A DNA stretch of 51,515 nucleotides from Bacteroidales bacterium (lineage in GTDB: Bacteria > Bacteroidota > Bacteroidia > Bacteroidales > F082): contig JAFZXP010000018.1 in assembly GCA_017616735.1 (NCBI GenBank), positions 1 through 51,515 on the forward strand, written 5' to 3'. The number at the start of each line of letters is the position of its first letter. The first letter of the stretch is position 1. A program made the translations under genes and the position numbers. The notes under the pieces were generated by a model that worked only from the letters and a program-made list of their open reading frames with translations, searched no databases and was not told where the DNA came from. Positions 15,824 to 25,290 of the stretch are shown here, in pieces.

Positions 15824-17845
15824 ATGAAAAAAACATTACTATTTTTTGCAGCGATATTGATGTCATTATCAGTATTCGCACAGACAAGGACCACCTTCAT
15901 CAGCGAGCATTTTGACGGCTCAAGTCTTCCTGAAGGATGGCAGATAATCGGACAAGCTTCCAACTGGAGCGTATCAGCCACACAAAATGCCGGCGGACAA
16001 GCCAACGAGATGAAACTCGACTGGAGTCCGCAATTCAACGGCATGACACGCCTCGCCACACCTGCTGTTGACCTCACAGGCATTTCAAGTGTGGTATTCT
16101 CATTCAAACACGCTCTTGACAACTACCAAGGCAGCAATTCCATCGGTGTCGCCACTTCGTCAGACGGAGGAACCACATGGAACGAGGCATGGACACAGTC
16201 TTATGCTTCAAGTGGCGCATGGAGCATCTCACAAAACATCACAACAGCCGACATGGGCAACAGCAGCGTCATGTTCTGCATTTATTTCAACGGCAGCAGC
16301 TACAACATCAACGACTGGTACTTCGATGACATCGAGGTCTTCACTATGGAGAACCTCGATCTTTCATTGTCAACAATCGACATGGTTCCTGTTATGGGCG
16401 AGGGCAGTGCAGACATAGCCTTCACAGTTCAGAACAAAGGTTTAACCCCTGTCACAAATGTCGTTATGACATATCAAATTGACGATCAGGAAGCTGTAGA
16501 AGAAAGCTTCGACGTCAATATAGGTTCACTCGAGTCAGCACAACTCTCATTCACAGACAATGTGGTATTCCTCCCAGGATCATACAACATCACTGTGACA
16601 ATAGTTACCGTCAACGGCAACGTAGACGATGACCCTAGCAACAACAGCCTGACCAAAACCATCAACGTCGCTCTCGGCCACACACAGCGCATCCCGATGA
16701 TTGAGCACTTCTCAAGCTCAACATGCGGACCATGCGTCAACGTGAACACTCAGATGGGCAACCTCACAAACAACAACCCTGGCAAATTCACCTACACCAA
16801 ATATCAGATGAACTGGCCTGGCAACGGTGACCCATATTACACAGAAGAAGGCGGTGTTAGAAGAGTATTCTACGGCGTAAACGCAGTTCCGAACGTGGTT
16901 CTCGAAGGAACAAATTTAGGCGCAACCGTGGTTTCACAGACCCAATTGGATAACGCTTACAACACTCCATCATTCGCCGATGTGAGAGGTTCATTCAATG
17001 TTAGCGGCAACAGCATCACAGTTAAGGTTGACTTCATGGCATACTATGATATGACAGTTGAAAAATCATTCGTGACTGTTAATGAAAAAGTTACTACAGG
17101 CAATGTCGGAACCAACGGTGAAACCTCATTCCACCATGTCTTCATGAAGTTCTTAACCGACACTTCAGGCGACGACCTCAACATCCCTGCAGGCGAGTGC
17201 CAGCATTTCGAGTGGACACAGGATATGTCTTCAACACACGTTGAGGAAATGAGCGACCTCGAAGTTTCAGCATGGATTCAGGATATGGCTTCACAAGAAG
17301 TGCTCAACAGCCACTTCATGTATGAATACACCGACATTCACCCATATCCAGTACAGAACTTTGCAGTTGAATCAACCGGCACAGCAATGAACCTGACATG
17401 GAATGCTCCTGAAGGCGGCAACGCAACGGGCTACAACCTCTACCTCTCTGGTGAGTTACTCGAGGAAAACATGACCGAGACATCATACACCTACACAGGC
17501 GAGACCGGTTACTATGTTTTCGAAGTGGAAGCCTTGTATCCTAACGACATGACTTCTGTGAAGATGGTCAGAGGCATTGAATTCATCTACGACGACGCTG
17601 TCATCGAGAACGGTGAGTCTGCTTACAGCATCTATCCTAACCCGACCAACGGCAACATCATGATCAGCGGCAGCAACATCAACTTGGTTGAAGTTTACAA
17701 CATCTGCGGCCAGAAAGTGATGTCAGTTGAAGCCAACTCAAGCAATGTCAACGTCAACATGAGCGAGCTCACAACAGGCGTTTACATGGTGAAGATAGTT
17801 GACAGCAACAGCAACGCCACAGTTAAGAAAGTGGTTAAGAAATAA
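15824..17845 (+). CDS. T9SS-exported multidomain protein with Omp28/thioredoxin-like domain
   Basis: 673 residues from MKKTLLFFAAILMSL. The signal peptide ends SVFAQ. Next come a choice-of-anchor J/cleaved-adhesin domain (about 25-180, SEHFDGSSLPEGW to WYFDDIEVF), a CARDB-like Ig segment (about 185-280), and an Omp28-like thioredoxin fold with a CGPC motif (EHFSSSTCGPCVN, about 290-310). A fibronectin-III-like domain and a C-terminal T9SS sorting domain (YPNPTNGNI ... TGVYMVKIVD ... KKVVKK) end the protein. It should cross the outer membrane and be anchored or released at the surface. The CGPC pair suggests redox or disulfide chemistry. Monocistronic, with its own promoter and terminator. Confidence 0.85.
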   Translation: MKKTLLFFAAILMSLSVFAQTRTTFISEHFDGSSLPEGWQIIGQASNWSVSATQNAGGQANEMKLDWSPQFNGMTRLATPAVDLTGISSVVFSFKHALDNYQGSNSIGVATSSDGGTTWNEAWTQSYASSGAWSISQNITTADMGNSSVMFCIYFNGSSYNINDWYFDDIEVFTMENLDLSLSTIDMVPVMGEGSADIAFTVQNKGLTPVTNVVMTYQIDDQEAVEESFDVNIGSLESAQLSFTDNVVFLPGSYNITVTIVTVNGNVDDDPSNNSLTKTINVALGHTQRIPMIEHFSSSTCGPCVNVNTQMGNLTNNNPGKFTYTKYQMNWPGNGDPYYTEEGGVRRVFYGVNAVPNVVLEGTNLGATVVSQTQLDNAYNTPSFADVRGSFNVSGNSITVKVDFMAYYDMTVEKSFVTVNEKVTTGNVGTNGETSFHHVFMKFLTDTSGDDLNIPAGECQHFEWTQDMSSTHVEEMSDLEVSAWIQDMASQEVLNSHFMYEYTDIHPYPVQNFAVESTGTAMNLTWNAPEGGNATGYNLYLSGELLEENMTETSYTYTGETGYYVFEVEALYPNDMTSVKMVRGIEFIYDDAVIENGESAYSIYPNPTNGNIMISGSNINLVEVYNICGQKVMSVEANSSNVNVNMSELTTGVYMVKIVDSNSNATVKKVVKK

Positions 17846-17867
17846 TCTTCAGTCACTATTCGCTGAA

Positions 17868-17900
17868 TAAAAAAGGTCTCTCGATCGAGAGACCTTTTTT
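17868..17900. terminator. Bidirectional terminator
   Basis: Perfect 20-bp palindrome with arms GGTCTCTCGA / TCGAGAGACC (17875-17894), A-run before and T-run after. Serves both the T9SS gene and the convergent synthase gene. Confidence 0.9.
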
Positions 17901-17918
17901 TATATCCGTTACTAAAGA

Positions 17919-19211
17919 CTAAAACACCAGACCTTTAGTGAACTCCTTAATTTCTTCTTTGGTAGCATTCACACTGAAAACGTGATCCGGCTTCAGATAC
18001 CAAACATCATTATGTTTCTTGAACAGTGCTTCACCGCCGCCGGTGATGTTGAGCATGACAACATCGTCGGCCTTGACCTGTTTGTTTTCGACGGCTTGGA
18101 TAAGCGATGCGGTAGCCACACCGGCGGCGTGGTAAATATCGATTCCCTCAAGCTCCTTGAACATATCACAAGCCTTCTGGGCTTCGTCGTTTGTCACCGC
18201 AAAGAAGTCGCCATCGGTGTCAATCATAGCGTCGTACAAGCCTCCTGCCAATGAATAAGGTGGTTTACGATTTGAAAGCACTTTTGCGCAAATCTCGCTT
18301 GCGTCTTTGCGTGCCTGCTCAGCGTCGTATGGAAGCATTGCTCTTGAATGAGCTTTCCAAGCATCGTACATCGGAGTGAACGGCTTGTTTTGCGAAACCA
18401 TCAAATGTGCTTTGTTGGTGCCGAAGCGACCGTCTTCGATGAAACGCAGATTGGCTTCCCATGCCGCAATGGCGCCTGTTCCGCTACCCACAGCCTGGAA
18501 ATAGAAATCAGGGATACGTCCGATGAATGTCACCGCCGACATCATAGTTGTGCTCATGCCGTCACGACGGGCGATATTTTTAGCACCACCTTCAGCGAAG
18601 AAACCGTCCATTTCGCAAACAATATTTCCAAGGTTGATTGCGTCGAAATAGTCGCTGCCATGCTCTGTGCAAAGCAGTTTTACACAAGGATTGAGCGGCT
18701 TCTCAAACCAAAGCGCGTCGATGTTATCCTCAGGAACGGTTAGCAAAAGATTGATGTTGTTGTCGGAACAAACCTGTGCGAAGGCGCGGGCCGTATTGCC
18801 TGCCGACGACACCACCATCACCTGTTTGCGCAACTTTTCGTCAAGACGGGCGCACACCGAATAAGCCTCTGTCTCCTTGAAAGAGCAGGTGCGCATCTTA
18901 GCGCCTATCTCAGGATAATATCCGTTGAATGTAATGTATAAGTTATTGAGTCCCAGTTTCTTGGCAAGTTTCTCACTTTTGTATGTCACCGGGCATGAAG
19001 CTCCTTTCAAAAGGTTTTTCAGAGGCATCCAGTCGGCAAAACGGTACAATCCGCCGTTTTCAGGTTTTACCTCCAATTGTTTCTTGTCGTAAATGGCTCT
19101 GATCAGACTTGGCTTGTCGCAGCCCGGAAAATCGAGCATCCATCCTGAATCTTCTGCAACGCGTCCGTCAGCGACGCATTTTACCTGATATTTCGTAGGT
19201 TTAAAAGTCAT
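17919..19211 (-). CDS. Cysteate synthase-like PLP enzyme (threonine synthase paralogue)
   Basis: 430 residues from MTFKPTKYQVK. An ATG four codons upstream would leave only a 7-base leader behind the -7 box at 19237-19244. Segments FADWMP, CPVTYKSEKLAKKLGL, LYITFNGYYPE and TCSFKETEA (PLP lysine about residue 112) match my recollection of archaeal cysteate synthase rather than true threonine synthase. SAGNTARAF and NITGGGEALF are phosphate- and substrate-binding loops. The enzyme would convert O-phosphoserine plus sulfite to L-cysteate. In Bacteroidota cysteate feeds sulfonolipids (capnine, sulfobacins). No other sulfonolipid gene is in the window. Threonine synthase is the alternative call. 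Confidence 0.8.
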   Translation of the reverse strand: MTFKPTKYQVKCVADGRVAEDSGWMLDFPGCDKPSLIRAIYDKKQLEVKPENGGLYRFADWMPLKNLLKGASCPVTYKSEKLAKKLGLNNLYITFNGYYPEIGAKMRTCSFKETEAYSVCARLDEKLRKQVMVVSSAGNTARAFAQVCSDNNINLLLTVPEDNIDALWFEKPLNPCVKLLCTEHGSDYFDAINLGNIVCEMDGFFAEGGAKNIARRDGMSTTMMSAVTFIGRIPDFYFQAVGSGTGAIAAWEANLRFIEDGRFGTNKAHLMVSQNKPFTPMYDAWKAHSRAMLPYDAEQARKDASEICAKVLSNRKPPYSLAGGLYDAMIDTDGDFFAVTNDEAQKACDMFKELEGIDIYHAAGVATASLIQAVENKQVKADDVVMLNITGGGEALFKKHNDVWYLKPDHVFSVNATKEEIKEFTKGLVF

Positions 19212-19236
19212 ATAAATAAACATTATTTCAAGGTCG

Positions 19237-19244
19237 CAAAGATA
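19237..19244 (-). promoter_or_regulatory. -7 box of the cysteate synthase-like gene
   Basis: Minus-strand TATCTTTG. Places transcription start near 19230. Confidence 0.7.
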
Positions 19245-19317
19245 GTAAATTATTTTACTAATTTAAAAAAATGACAAAATTTTTGCTTTCTGTTAATAAT
19301 TATTTACAAGAAATACA

Positions 19318-19325
19318 TATCTTTG
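19318..19325 (+). promoter_or_regulatory. -7 box of the exported peptidase/porin operon
   Basis: TATCTTTG 29 bp upstream of the ATG at 19354. The only clear box before the four-gene run that ends at the terminator at 24596. Confidence 0.7.
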
Positions 19326-19353
19326 TACCTCGAAAATGAGTAAATTTAATATC

Positions 19354-20550
19354 ATGAGAAACTTAAAACACGTAATTTTATTAGCGATTGCTATGTTGTT
19401 CGTCGTTTCGGCCCAGGCGCAGAAAGACGAGAAACCTGTTTATCAATTTACAGACGATGTTTTGGTCGACCACACCATCGTCCAGAACCAGGCCAAGTCG
19501 GGCACATGCTGGTGTTTTGCCGGCACAGGCTTTGCCGAGGCTGAGATTTTAAAGAAATATGGCGTGAAACTCAATCTCTCGGAAATGTTTTCAGTGCGTT
19601 GGGCTTACACCAAAAAGTTCGACCGCTTCGTCAAATTGCACACTGCCACCAACCTCAGCGTAGGCGGTGAGATTTTCGACGTGCTTTATGCCATCAATGA
19701 CGCAGGCATGATCACCGACGAGGCTTACAGCGGTCTGGTAATCGGCGACGACAAGCACAATCACAGCGAGATGCAGAAATGCATAGACGGCTATGCCAGA
19801 GTGGTGACTCAGAAGAGCAACGGCCGCATTCTCTACGAGACATATCCTAAGGTTTTGAACAGCATTCTCGACGCCTACCTCGGCGAGGTGCCTGAAGAGT
19901 TCGAATACGAAGGCGTGAAATACACTCCTAAATCATTTGCCGAAAAATACGCTCTCGATATCAACGATTACGTGCAGTTCGCATCATTCACCGACCAGGA
20001 AATGTACAAGCCTTTCCTCCTGCTCATCCCCGACAACTGGACCTACACCATGACCTACAACATGGGTTTCGACGAGATGATGGCTGAGGTTGACAACGCC
20101 CTGAACAACGGCTACACCGTGGGTTGGGCTCAGGATGTCAGCGACAAAGGCTTCTCACGCAAAGACGGCGTGGCAATAGTTCCTGAGGATGATGTGAACA
20201 AAATCCGCGAAAGCAACCCCAAGGCATTCAAGAAAATGACCGACGAAGAAGTGCTTGCCAAGCAGTATTCTTTCGAATATATCATGCCAGAAATGGAAAT
20301 CACCGCCGAAATGCATCAGCAAGCCTACGACGACTGGAGCACCGGCGACGACCACAGCATGCTCATCGTCGGCATCGCCCACGACCAAAACGGCAACAAA
20401 TATTATAAGGTAAAGAACTCATGGGGCGAAGCTGGTCCATTCAAAGGTTACTGGTATTGCTCAGAGCAGTTCGTGAAGCTGCACACCGTGTTCTTCACAG
20501 TGAACAAAGCTGCATTCAGCGACGGAATGAAAGACAAATTATTTAAATAA
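19354..20550 (+). CDS. Exported C1 cysteine peptidase, PepC/bleomycin hydrolase-like (first copy)
   Basis: 398 residues from MRNLKHVILL; an ATG 18 bp upstream is too near the promoter. Signal peptide 1-22 (VVSAQAQ). The papain-type active site is complete: Gln46 and Cys52 in NQAKSGTCWCF, His in DDHSMLIVGIAHD, Asn in VKNSWGEAG. The long insert between Cys and His and the NSWG context resemble aminopeptidase C. That family is normally cytoplasmic, so the signal peptide is notable. The protein likely trims peptides in the periplasm or outside the cell. It is followed after 16 bp by a paralogue. Confidence 0.85.
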   Translation: MRNLKHVILLAIAMLFVVSAQAQKDEKPVYQFTDDVLVDHTIVQNQAKSGTCWCFAGTGFAEAEILKKYGVKLNLSEMFSVRWAYTKKFDRFVKLHTATNLSVGGEIFDVLYAINDAGMITDEAYSGLVIGDDKHNHSEMQKCIDGYARVVTQKSNGRILYETYPKVLNSILDAYLGEVPEEFEYEGVKYTPKSFAEKYALDINDYVQFASFTDQEMYKPFLLLIPDNWTYTMTYNMGFDEMMAEVDNALNNGYTVGWAQDVSDKGFSRKDGVAIVPEDDVNKIRESNPKAFKKMTDEEVLAKQYSFEYIMPEMEITAEMHQQAYDDWSTGDDHSMLIVGIAHDQNGNKYYKVKNSWGEAGPFKGYWYCSEQFVKLHTVFFTVNKAAFSDGMKDKLFK

Positions 20551-20566
20551 CAAAATTATAAACAAC

Positions 20567-21802
20567 ATGAAATTCAGACATTTTTTAATGGCAGCAGCTA
20601 TGATGCTTAGCGTGCCGACATTTGCACAAGGTCCTGAACAGGAAGCAAAACCCGAAGAAGAAGGTTACAAATTTGAAATCATCAAGGAATTACCTGTAAC
20701 ATCTGTGAAAGACCAGAACAGAGCAGGTACATGCTGGTGCTACTCATCACTCGGTTTCTTCGAGGCTGAATTGCTTCGTATGGGCAAGCCAGAGTATGAT
20801 TTCTCAGAAATGTACATCGTTTACAAGACTTATCAGGATCGTGCCGACCGTCACGTGCGCACTCACGGTGACGTTTCATATGCAGAAGGCGGCGCTTTCG
20901 GTGATGTCATCTATGCCATCAAACATTACGGCCTTGTTCCGGATGTTGAGATGAGAGCAGGTCAGATGCACGGCGACAGCCTCAGCGACTTCTCAGAGTT
21001 TTCAAGCGTCAGCGGCAAGTTCCTCGAGGGCGTGGTAAAATGCAAAACCCTCCAGCTCGGTGTCGACGAGAACCACACCCCGCTTTGGAAAACAGCTTTC
21101 AACGGCATTCTTGACGCCTACATCGGCAAATGCCCTGAGACATTCGTTTACAACGGCAAAGAATACACTCCTATGGAGTTCGCAAAATCAACAGGTTTGA
21201 ACATGGACGACTATGTCAACCTCGCCTCATTCTCACACGAGCCATGGTATGAGCCATTCGTAATCGAGGTTCAGGACAACTGGCGCTGGGGCAAGGCATA
21301 CAACCTCCCGGTCGACGAGTTCATGGAGGTGATGAACAACGCCATCGACAACGGTTACCCGATCGCTTGGGGCGCCGACGTCAGCGAAAGAGGCTGGCTC
21401 CGCGGCAAGATGGCAGGCGTTTGCGTGCTTCCAGACCTTGAGAACCAGGCTGCTGATAAATCAGGAACAGACTTCGCACACTGGAACGGTCTTAGCGCAG
21501 CCGACCGCCAGAAAGAAGCAATGAGCAAGCCAACTCCACAGCGTTGGGTCAACGATCAGGATCGTATCGACGCCTACAACAACTACGAGACAACCGACGA
21601 CCACGGCATGGTGATCTACGGCAAGGCAAAAGACCAGATGGGCAACGTCTACTTCATGGTTAAGAACTCATGGGGCGACGCAGGCAACTACAATGGCAAC
21701 TGGTACTGCTCAGAAGCATTTGTGCGTTACAAAACTTTGAACTATGTGGTTCACAAAGACGCTCTTCCAAAAGCTATCAGAAAGAAACTCGGAATCAAGT
21801 AA
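20567..21802 (+). CDS. Exported C1 cysteine peptidase (second copy)
   Basis: 411 residues. Signal peptide 1-21 (VPTFAQG), then an acidic linker. Active site: Gln50 and Cys56 in KDQNRAGTCWCYS, His in TDDHGMVIYG, Asn in VKNSWGDAG. About the same length and layout as the preceding gene, with diverged middle regions (an extra loop after LPDLENQ). A tandem duplication that has separated far enough to suggest different substrates. Same operon, 33 bp before the porin gene. Confidence 0.85.
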   Translation: MKFRHFLMAAAMMLSVPTFAQGPEQEAKPEEEGYKFEIIKELPVTSVKDQNRAGTCWCYSSLGFFEAELLRMGKPEYDFSEMYIVYKTYQDRADRHVRTHGDVSYAEGGAFGDVIYAIKHYGLVPDVEMRAGQMHGDSLSDFSEFSSVSGKFLEGVVKCKTLQLGVDENHTPLWKTAFNGILDAYIGKCPETFVYNGKEYTPMEFAKSTGLNMDDYVNLASFSHEPWYEPFVIEVQDNWRWGKAYNLPVDEFMEVMNNAIDNGYPIAWGADVSERGWLRGKMAGVCVLPDLENQAADKSGTDFAHWNGLSAADRQKEAMSKPTPQRWVNDQDRIDAYNNYETTDDHGMVIYGKAKDQMGNVYFMVKNSWGDAGNYNGNWYCSEAFVRYKTLNYVVHKDALPKAIRKKLGIK

Positions 21803-21835
21803 ATTGAACCCATTTATTAACTTAAATCTATTATT

Positions 21836-23233
21836 ATGAAAAAGTTATCTTTATTGATGATTGCATTGTTCTTAGGAACATTTGCTTTTGCTCAAGCTGA
21901 TCAAGCCTCCAAGGAAAACAAGGCTGTCGACCAGTATGGCAACAAAGTTGATGTAAAAGATGTTTTTGCCTCCGACCGTGATGGCATTCTCGTCTTCGAA
22001 TCAAAAGACAAAGACTACAAATTCTGGTTTGACTCAAGAGTGCAGGTTGATTTTGCCAACTATTGGGGCCAGCAGTCATGGGCCGACAAAATCGGTGACG
22101 GTGCAAGCATCCGCCGCGCGCGTTTTGCCGTGAAAGCCCAAATCACCAAAAATTGGTACGGTGAAGTCGATATGGAACTTGCCAACGGCTCGTTCGAATT
22201 GAAAGACGCTCTTGTCCGCTTCAACGGCCTTGAGCATTGGCAGTTCAGCGTCGGTAGCATGAAGCCAGACTTCTCAATCTCTCGCAACACTTCATCACGT
22301 TACCTCGAATTCATGGAGCGCCCAATGGTGGTCAGCGCATTCTCACCAAGCCGTCACCTCGGTCTCTTCGCCAAATACACCAACAAGCTTCTCTTTGTGA
22401 GCGGTAGCATTCTGTTCCAGGAAATCGAAGGTCAGGAGACACGTACTTTTGTTGAGGACAACAACAAAAACTACGGCATGAGCGAAGGCGTGTCATACGT
22501 CGGAAAACTCGTTGTGCGTCCTATCAACGAGGCCAACTCAGGCATTCACATCGGTGGTGCCATCATGTTCGACACTCCAAAGACATCTGACGAGATGGGT
22601 GTTTACAACGGCACACGTTTCAGCTGCCGCAACGCCACCAACATCAACCGCAAGAAATACATCGACACAGACGATATCAAGAACACCGACCACAATCTCA
22701 TCTACACAGTTGAACTTGCCGGTCACTACGACGGTCTGCGTGTCGAAAGTGCTTGGATGGCTGACAAGACCTACATGAAAGAAGAGACAGGCATCGACAA
22801 ACCTTATTTCTTCCAAGGTTGGTATGTTGAAGCCGGCTACCTCCTCTTAGGCGGCAAGCAGAGCTATGACTCGGACGGCGCCAAATTCAACCGTACACGT
22901 AACGGCAAGAAATGGGGCGATATCGAACTCGCACTCAAATATGAGTATCTCGACATGAACGACTACAAAGACCGTGGCGCTGACGCTATCTACGGCGGCT
23001 CAGCCGAGCTCTACGGCGCTGGTCTCAACTTCTACATCGGCAAGAACATGAAGTTCGCTATCAACTACCAGTACGTGAACAACGACCGTTATGCTAACGG
23101 CAAGGGCAAGCTCTATGTCGGTCTCGACGCCGACGGCAACCCAACCAAGGATTACACCAAGGTTGTTGCCTCTGACGGCGACGCAGGCGTGAACTACCAC
23201 ATGCTCCTCGGTCGTTTCCAGATTGCTTTCTAA
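21836..23233 (+). CDS. Phosphate-selective porin (OprO/OprP-type) family outer-membrane protein
   Basis: 465 residues. Signal peptide 1-19 (GTFAFAQ). A barrel follows with FWFDSRVQVDFANYW, GASIRRARFAVKAQITKNWYGEVDME and VGSMKPDFSISRNTSS, all typical of the family's first strands, and a Phe-ended final strand (LLGRFQIAF). It would allow small anions or other solutes through the outer membrane. The gene neighbourhood suggests uptake linked to the exported peptidases. Substrate not inferable. Confidence 0.85.
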   Translation: MKKLSLLMIALFLGTFAFAQADQASKENKAVDQYGNKVDVKDVFASDRDGILVFESKDKDYKFWFDSRVQVDFANYWGQQSWADKIGDGASIRRARFAVKAQITKNWYGEVDMELANGSFELKDALVRFNGLEHWQFSVGSMKPDFSISRNTSSRYLEFMERPMVVSAFSPSRHLGLFAKYTNKLLFVSGSILFQEIEGQETRTFVEDNNKNYGMSEGVSYVGKLVVRPINEANSGIHIGGAIMFDTPKTSDEMGVYNGTRFSCRNATNINRKKYIDTDDIKNTDHNLIYTVELAGHYDGLRVESAWMADKTYMKEETGIDKPYFFQGWYVEAGYLLLGGKQSYDSDGAKFNRTRNGKKWGDIELALKYEYLDMNDYKDRGADAIYGGSAELYGAGLNFYIGKNMKFAINYQYVNNDRYANGKGKLYVGLDADGNPTKDYTKVVASDGDAGVNYHMLLGRFQIAF

Positions 23234-23269
23234 TGAATAGTTTTGTTTAACCTAAAAGATTGAATTATT

Positions 23270-24586
23270 ATGAAAAAGATAATGTTTGTGGCTTTAGCCC
23301 TTGTATTCGGACTGGTTTCATGCGTCAAGGATAAACAATATCCAGGTATTACAATCGCCAACGTCAGCTACAGCCCGATAGCTGTTCAGGCCGACCAACC
23401 GGTCACTGTTTCAGCTACAATAACATGCTTCAACGAGTTCACTGCAAAGGTGGTCTATAAACTCGACAGCAGCGACAAAGAAGTCGAGATGACAGCAGGC
23501 GACACCTACACAGCCGTTATCCCCGGATACCCGGATGGCACAACCATCTCATTCTATGTCGAAGCCAGCAACTCTGACGTCACTATGAGTTCAGAGGTAA
23601 AGGAATACACAGTAGGTGCTGTTCAAGTCGACTACAGTGTGCTTCGTCTCAATGAATTGAACGGTAACGACAAGTTCATCGAAATCTACAACACCGGCAC
23701 CGACGCTATCAATCTCAATGGCGTGTATATCGAGAAAGACGGCTCTCAGAACTGGGCCGGTACTTCCGATGTCAACATCGAGGCTGGCGGCTATGTATTG
23801 CTTTACAGCGAAGACGTACATCAAGACCATCCGGAAGTGCCTGAATACCTCATCTTCCATAGCGGTCTCTCAGCAAAGAAGAACGTTCGCATCCAGCTCC
23901 TCACCCCAGCAGGCGAAAGCATCGACGACTTCAACCTTATCGAAATCGAACTCAACGGCGCTGCTTACGGCTATCCAGGCAACCAGGCTCCAGCATCATA
24001 CAGCATTAACGCTGACGGCGAATGGTACTATTCAGATGCCACACCAGGAGCTGAAAATGTCGACGGCGAGAACAAAGTGTTAGGCCTTGAAGGTGGCCCG
24101 ACACCTCCTCCAGCGCCAGACATCCACGACCTTGTTCTCAACGAGCTCAACGGCAACACCAAGTTCATAGAAATCTACAACAAAGGTGACTTTGACCTGG
24201 CTTTGGATGGCTTGTATATCGAAAAAGACGACAAACCGGCTCCTATCTGGACTGGTGACGGCACAATCACTGTACCGGCACACGGCTATGTAGTTCTTTA
24301 CAGCGAAGACGTGTTGGCCGATCATCCTGAACTGGAAAACACCAACTACATCTTCGGCAGCGGACTTTCAGGCAAGAAAGCTATCCGCATAGCTTTATTC
24401 ACAGCCGAGGCCGAGCAGCTCGACATCTTCACTAGAGTGCCAGAAGGCGGCACATGGGGTGATGCAATGAGCAACGTGGGCGCGCTCTCATATGCCCGTA
24501 CACCTGACGCAGGCGAATGGAAACTGGCCGAAGAGACACCAGGTGCAGCCAACCCGGCAGAAGGCGACGACATTCCACAAGAATAA
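23270..24586 (+). CDS. Lipoprotein with two lamin-tail domains
   Basis: 438 residues. Lipobox LVSC at about residues 15-18. An Ig-like segment (about 25-115) comes first. Two lamin-tail (LTD) domains follow, each starting LNELNG(N)xKFIEIYN and containing a GYVxLYSEDV strand (about 125-265 and 285-415). The repeats are separated by a proline linker GGPTPPPAP. LTD domains in bacteria occur in secreted and surface proteins, often with nucleases, but no catalytic domain is present here. It is the last gene of the operon, before a terminator. Confidence 0.82.
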   Translation: MKKIMFVALALVFGLVSCVKDKQYPGITIANVSYSPIAVQADQPVTVSATITCFNEFTAKVVYKLDSSDKEVEMTAGDTYTAVIPGYPDGTTISFYVEASNSDVTMSSEVKEYTVGAVQVDYSVLRLNELNGNDKFIEIYNTGTDAINLNGVYIEKDGSQNWAGTSDVNIEAGGYVLLYSEDVHQDHPEVPEYLIFHSGLSAKKNVRIQLLTPAGESIDDFNLIEIELNGAAYGYPGNQAPASYSINADGEWYYSDATPGAENVDGENKVLGLEGGPTPPPAPDIHDLVLNELNGNTKFIEIYNKGDFDLALDGLYIEKDDKPAPIWTGDGTITVPAHGYVVLYSEDVLADHPELENTNYIFGSGLSGKKAIRIALFTAEAEQLDIFTRVPEGGTWGDAMSNVGALSYARTPDAGEWKLAEETPGAANPAEGDDIPQE

Positions 24587-24595
24587 AATAACAAC

Positions 24596-24623
24596 AAGGG
24601 CGAATCAGAAGGTTCGCCCTTTT
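24596..24623 (+). terminator. Terminator of the exported operon
   Basis: AAGGGCGAA-tcagaagg-TTCGCCCTT followed by T residues, ten bases after the lipoprotein stop. Confidence 0.85.
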
Positions 24624-24640
24624 AAAATCTTAATAAACAA

Positions 24641-25285
24641 ATGGCAAAAGAAGAAATGAAAATCGGCGAAGTATCAAAGCCGAGATTTGAGTTCCGTTCA
24701 TTCGGACAATGCTTCTGCGAAGCACATAAACGCATGGCTCGCCTCTCAATGCCTGTCCCTGAAAAAGTGTGGGAACGCCTGAGCGACGAAATCTATATTA
24801 TCTCACGCAAAAACGACATCAACAACACAAAGATCCGTGACGGCAAGATGGATATCAAGACATTCGTCCAGTCTGTCGACGGCCTCGAGCAGTGGAATCC
24901 TCTGATGAAGGGCGAGTTCCCAATTGCAAAGGAAGTTCTCGAGAAAGAAGTGTTCCCGGCTTTCATGGTCGAGATGCCTAAGCTCACAAAAGACACCTAC
25001 ACCTACGACGAGTTCATCGCCATGGTGAAAGCCAACCCCGATCTGGCAGCAGTGCGCGTCCACAAACGCCGCTTTGGCTACATGGTCAACGACACCATCT
25101 GCGAATATGGCGAGGTTCTCATCAACGGAGCTAAAATCGTCACCATCAACTCAGAGTCGACAGAGATCGAAGACATCAAGAAGACCATCAAAGACTGCGG
25201 TCTCGAAGGTGTCGAGAATATCAACTATTTACAGGCTATCAAGCGCGTCATCGGCATGTCCGACAAATCGCTCGCAAACGAATAA
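24641..25285 (+). CDS. Uncharacterised protein paired with a CYTH gene
   Basis: 214 residues, no signal peptide or membrane segment. Not recognised as a named family. The second half (AAVRVHKRRFGYMVNDTICEY ... TINSES ... LGLEGVENINY-like stretch) has a strand-rich, charged pattern that could be a divergent CYTH/triphosphate-tunnel fold; this is a guess. It ends five bases before the CYTH gene, so the two are surely co-transcribed and probably work on the same substrate. No promoter box is clear in the 17 bp after the terminator, so read-through from upstream is possible. Confidence 0.6.
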   Translation: MAKEEMKIGEVSKPRFEFRSFGQCFCEAHKRMARLSMPVPEKVWERLSDEIYIISRKNDINNTKIRDGKMDIKTFVQSVDGLEQWNPLMKGEFPIAKEVLEKEVFPAFMVEMPKLTKDTYTYDEFIAMVKANPDLAAVRVHKRRFGYMVNDTICEYGEVLINGAKIVTINSESTEIEDIKKTIKDCGLEGVENINYLQAIKRVIGMSDKSLANE

Positions 25286-25290
25286 AAACT

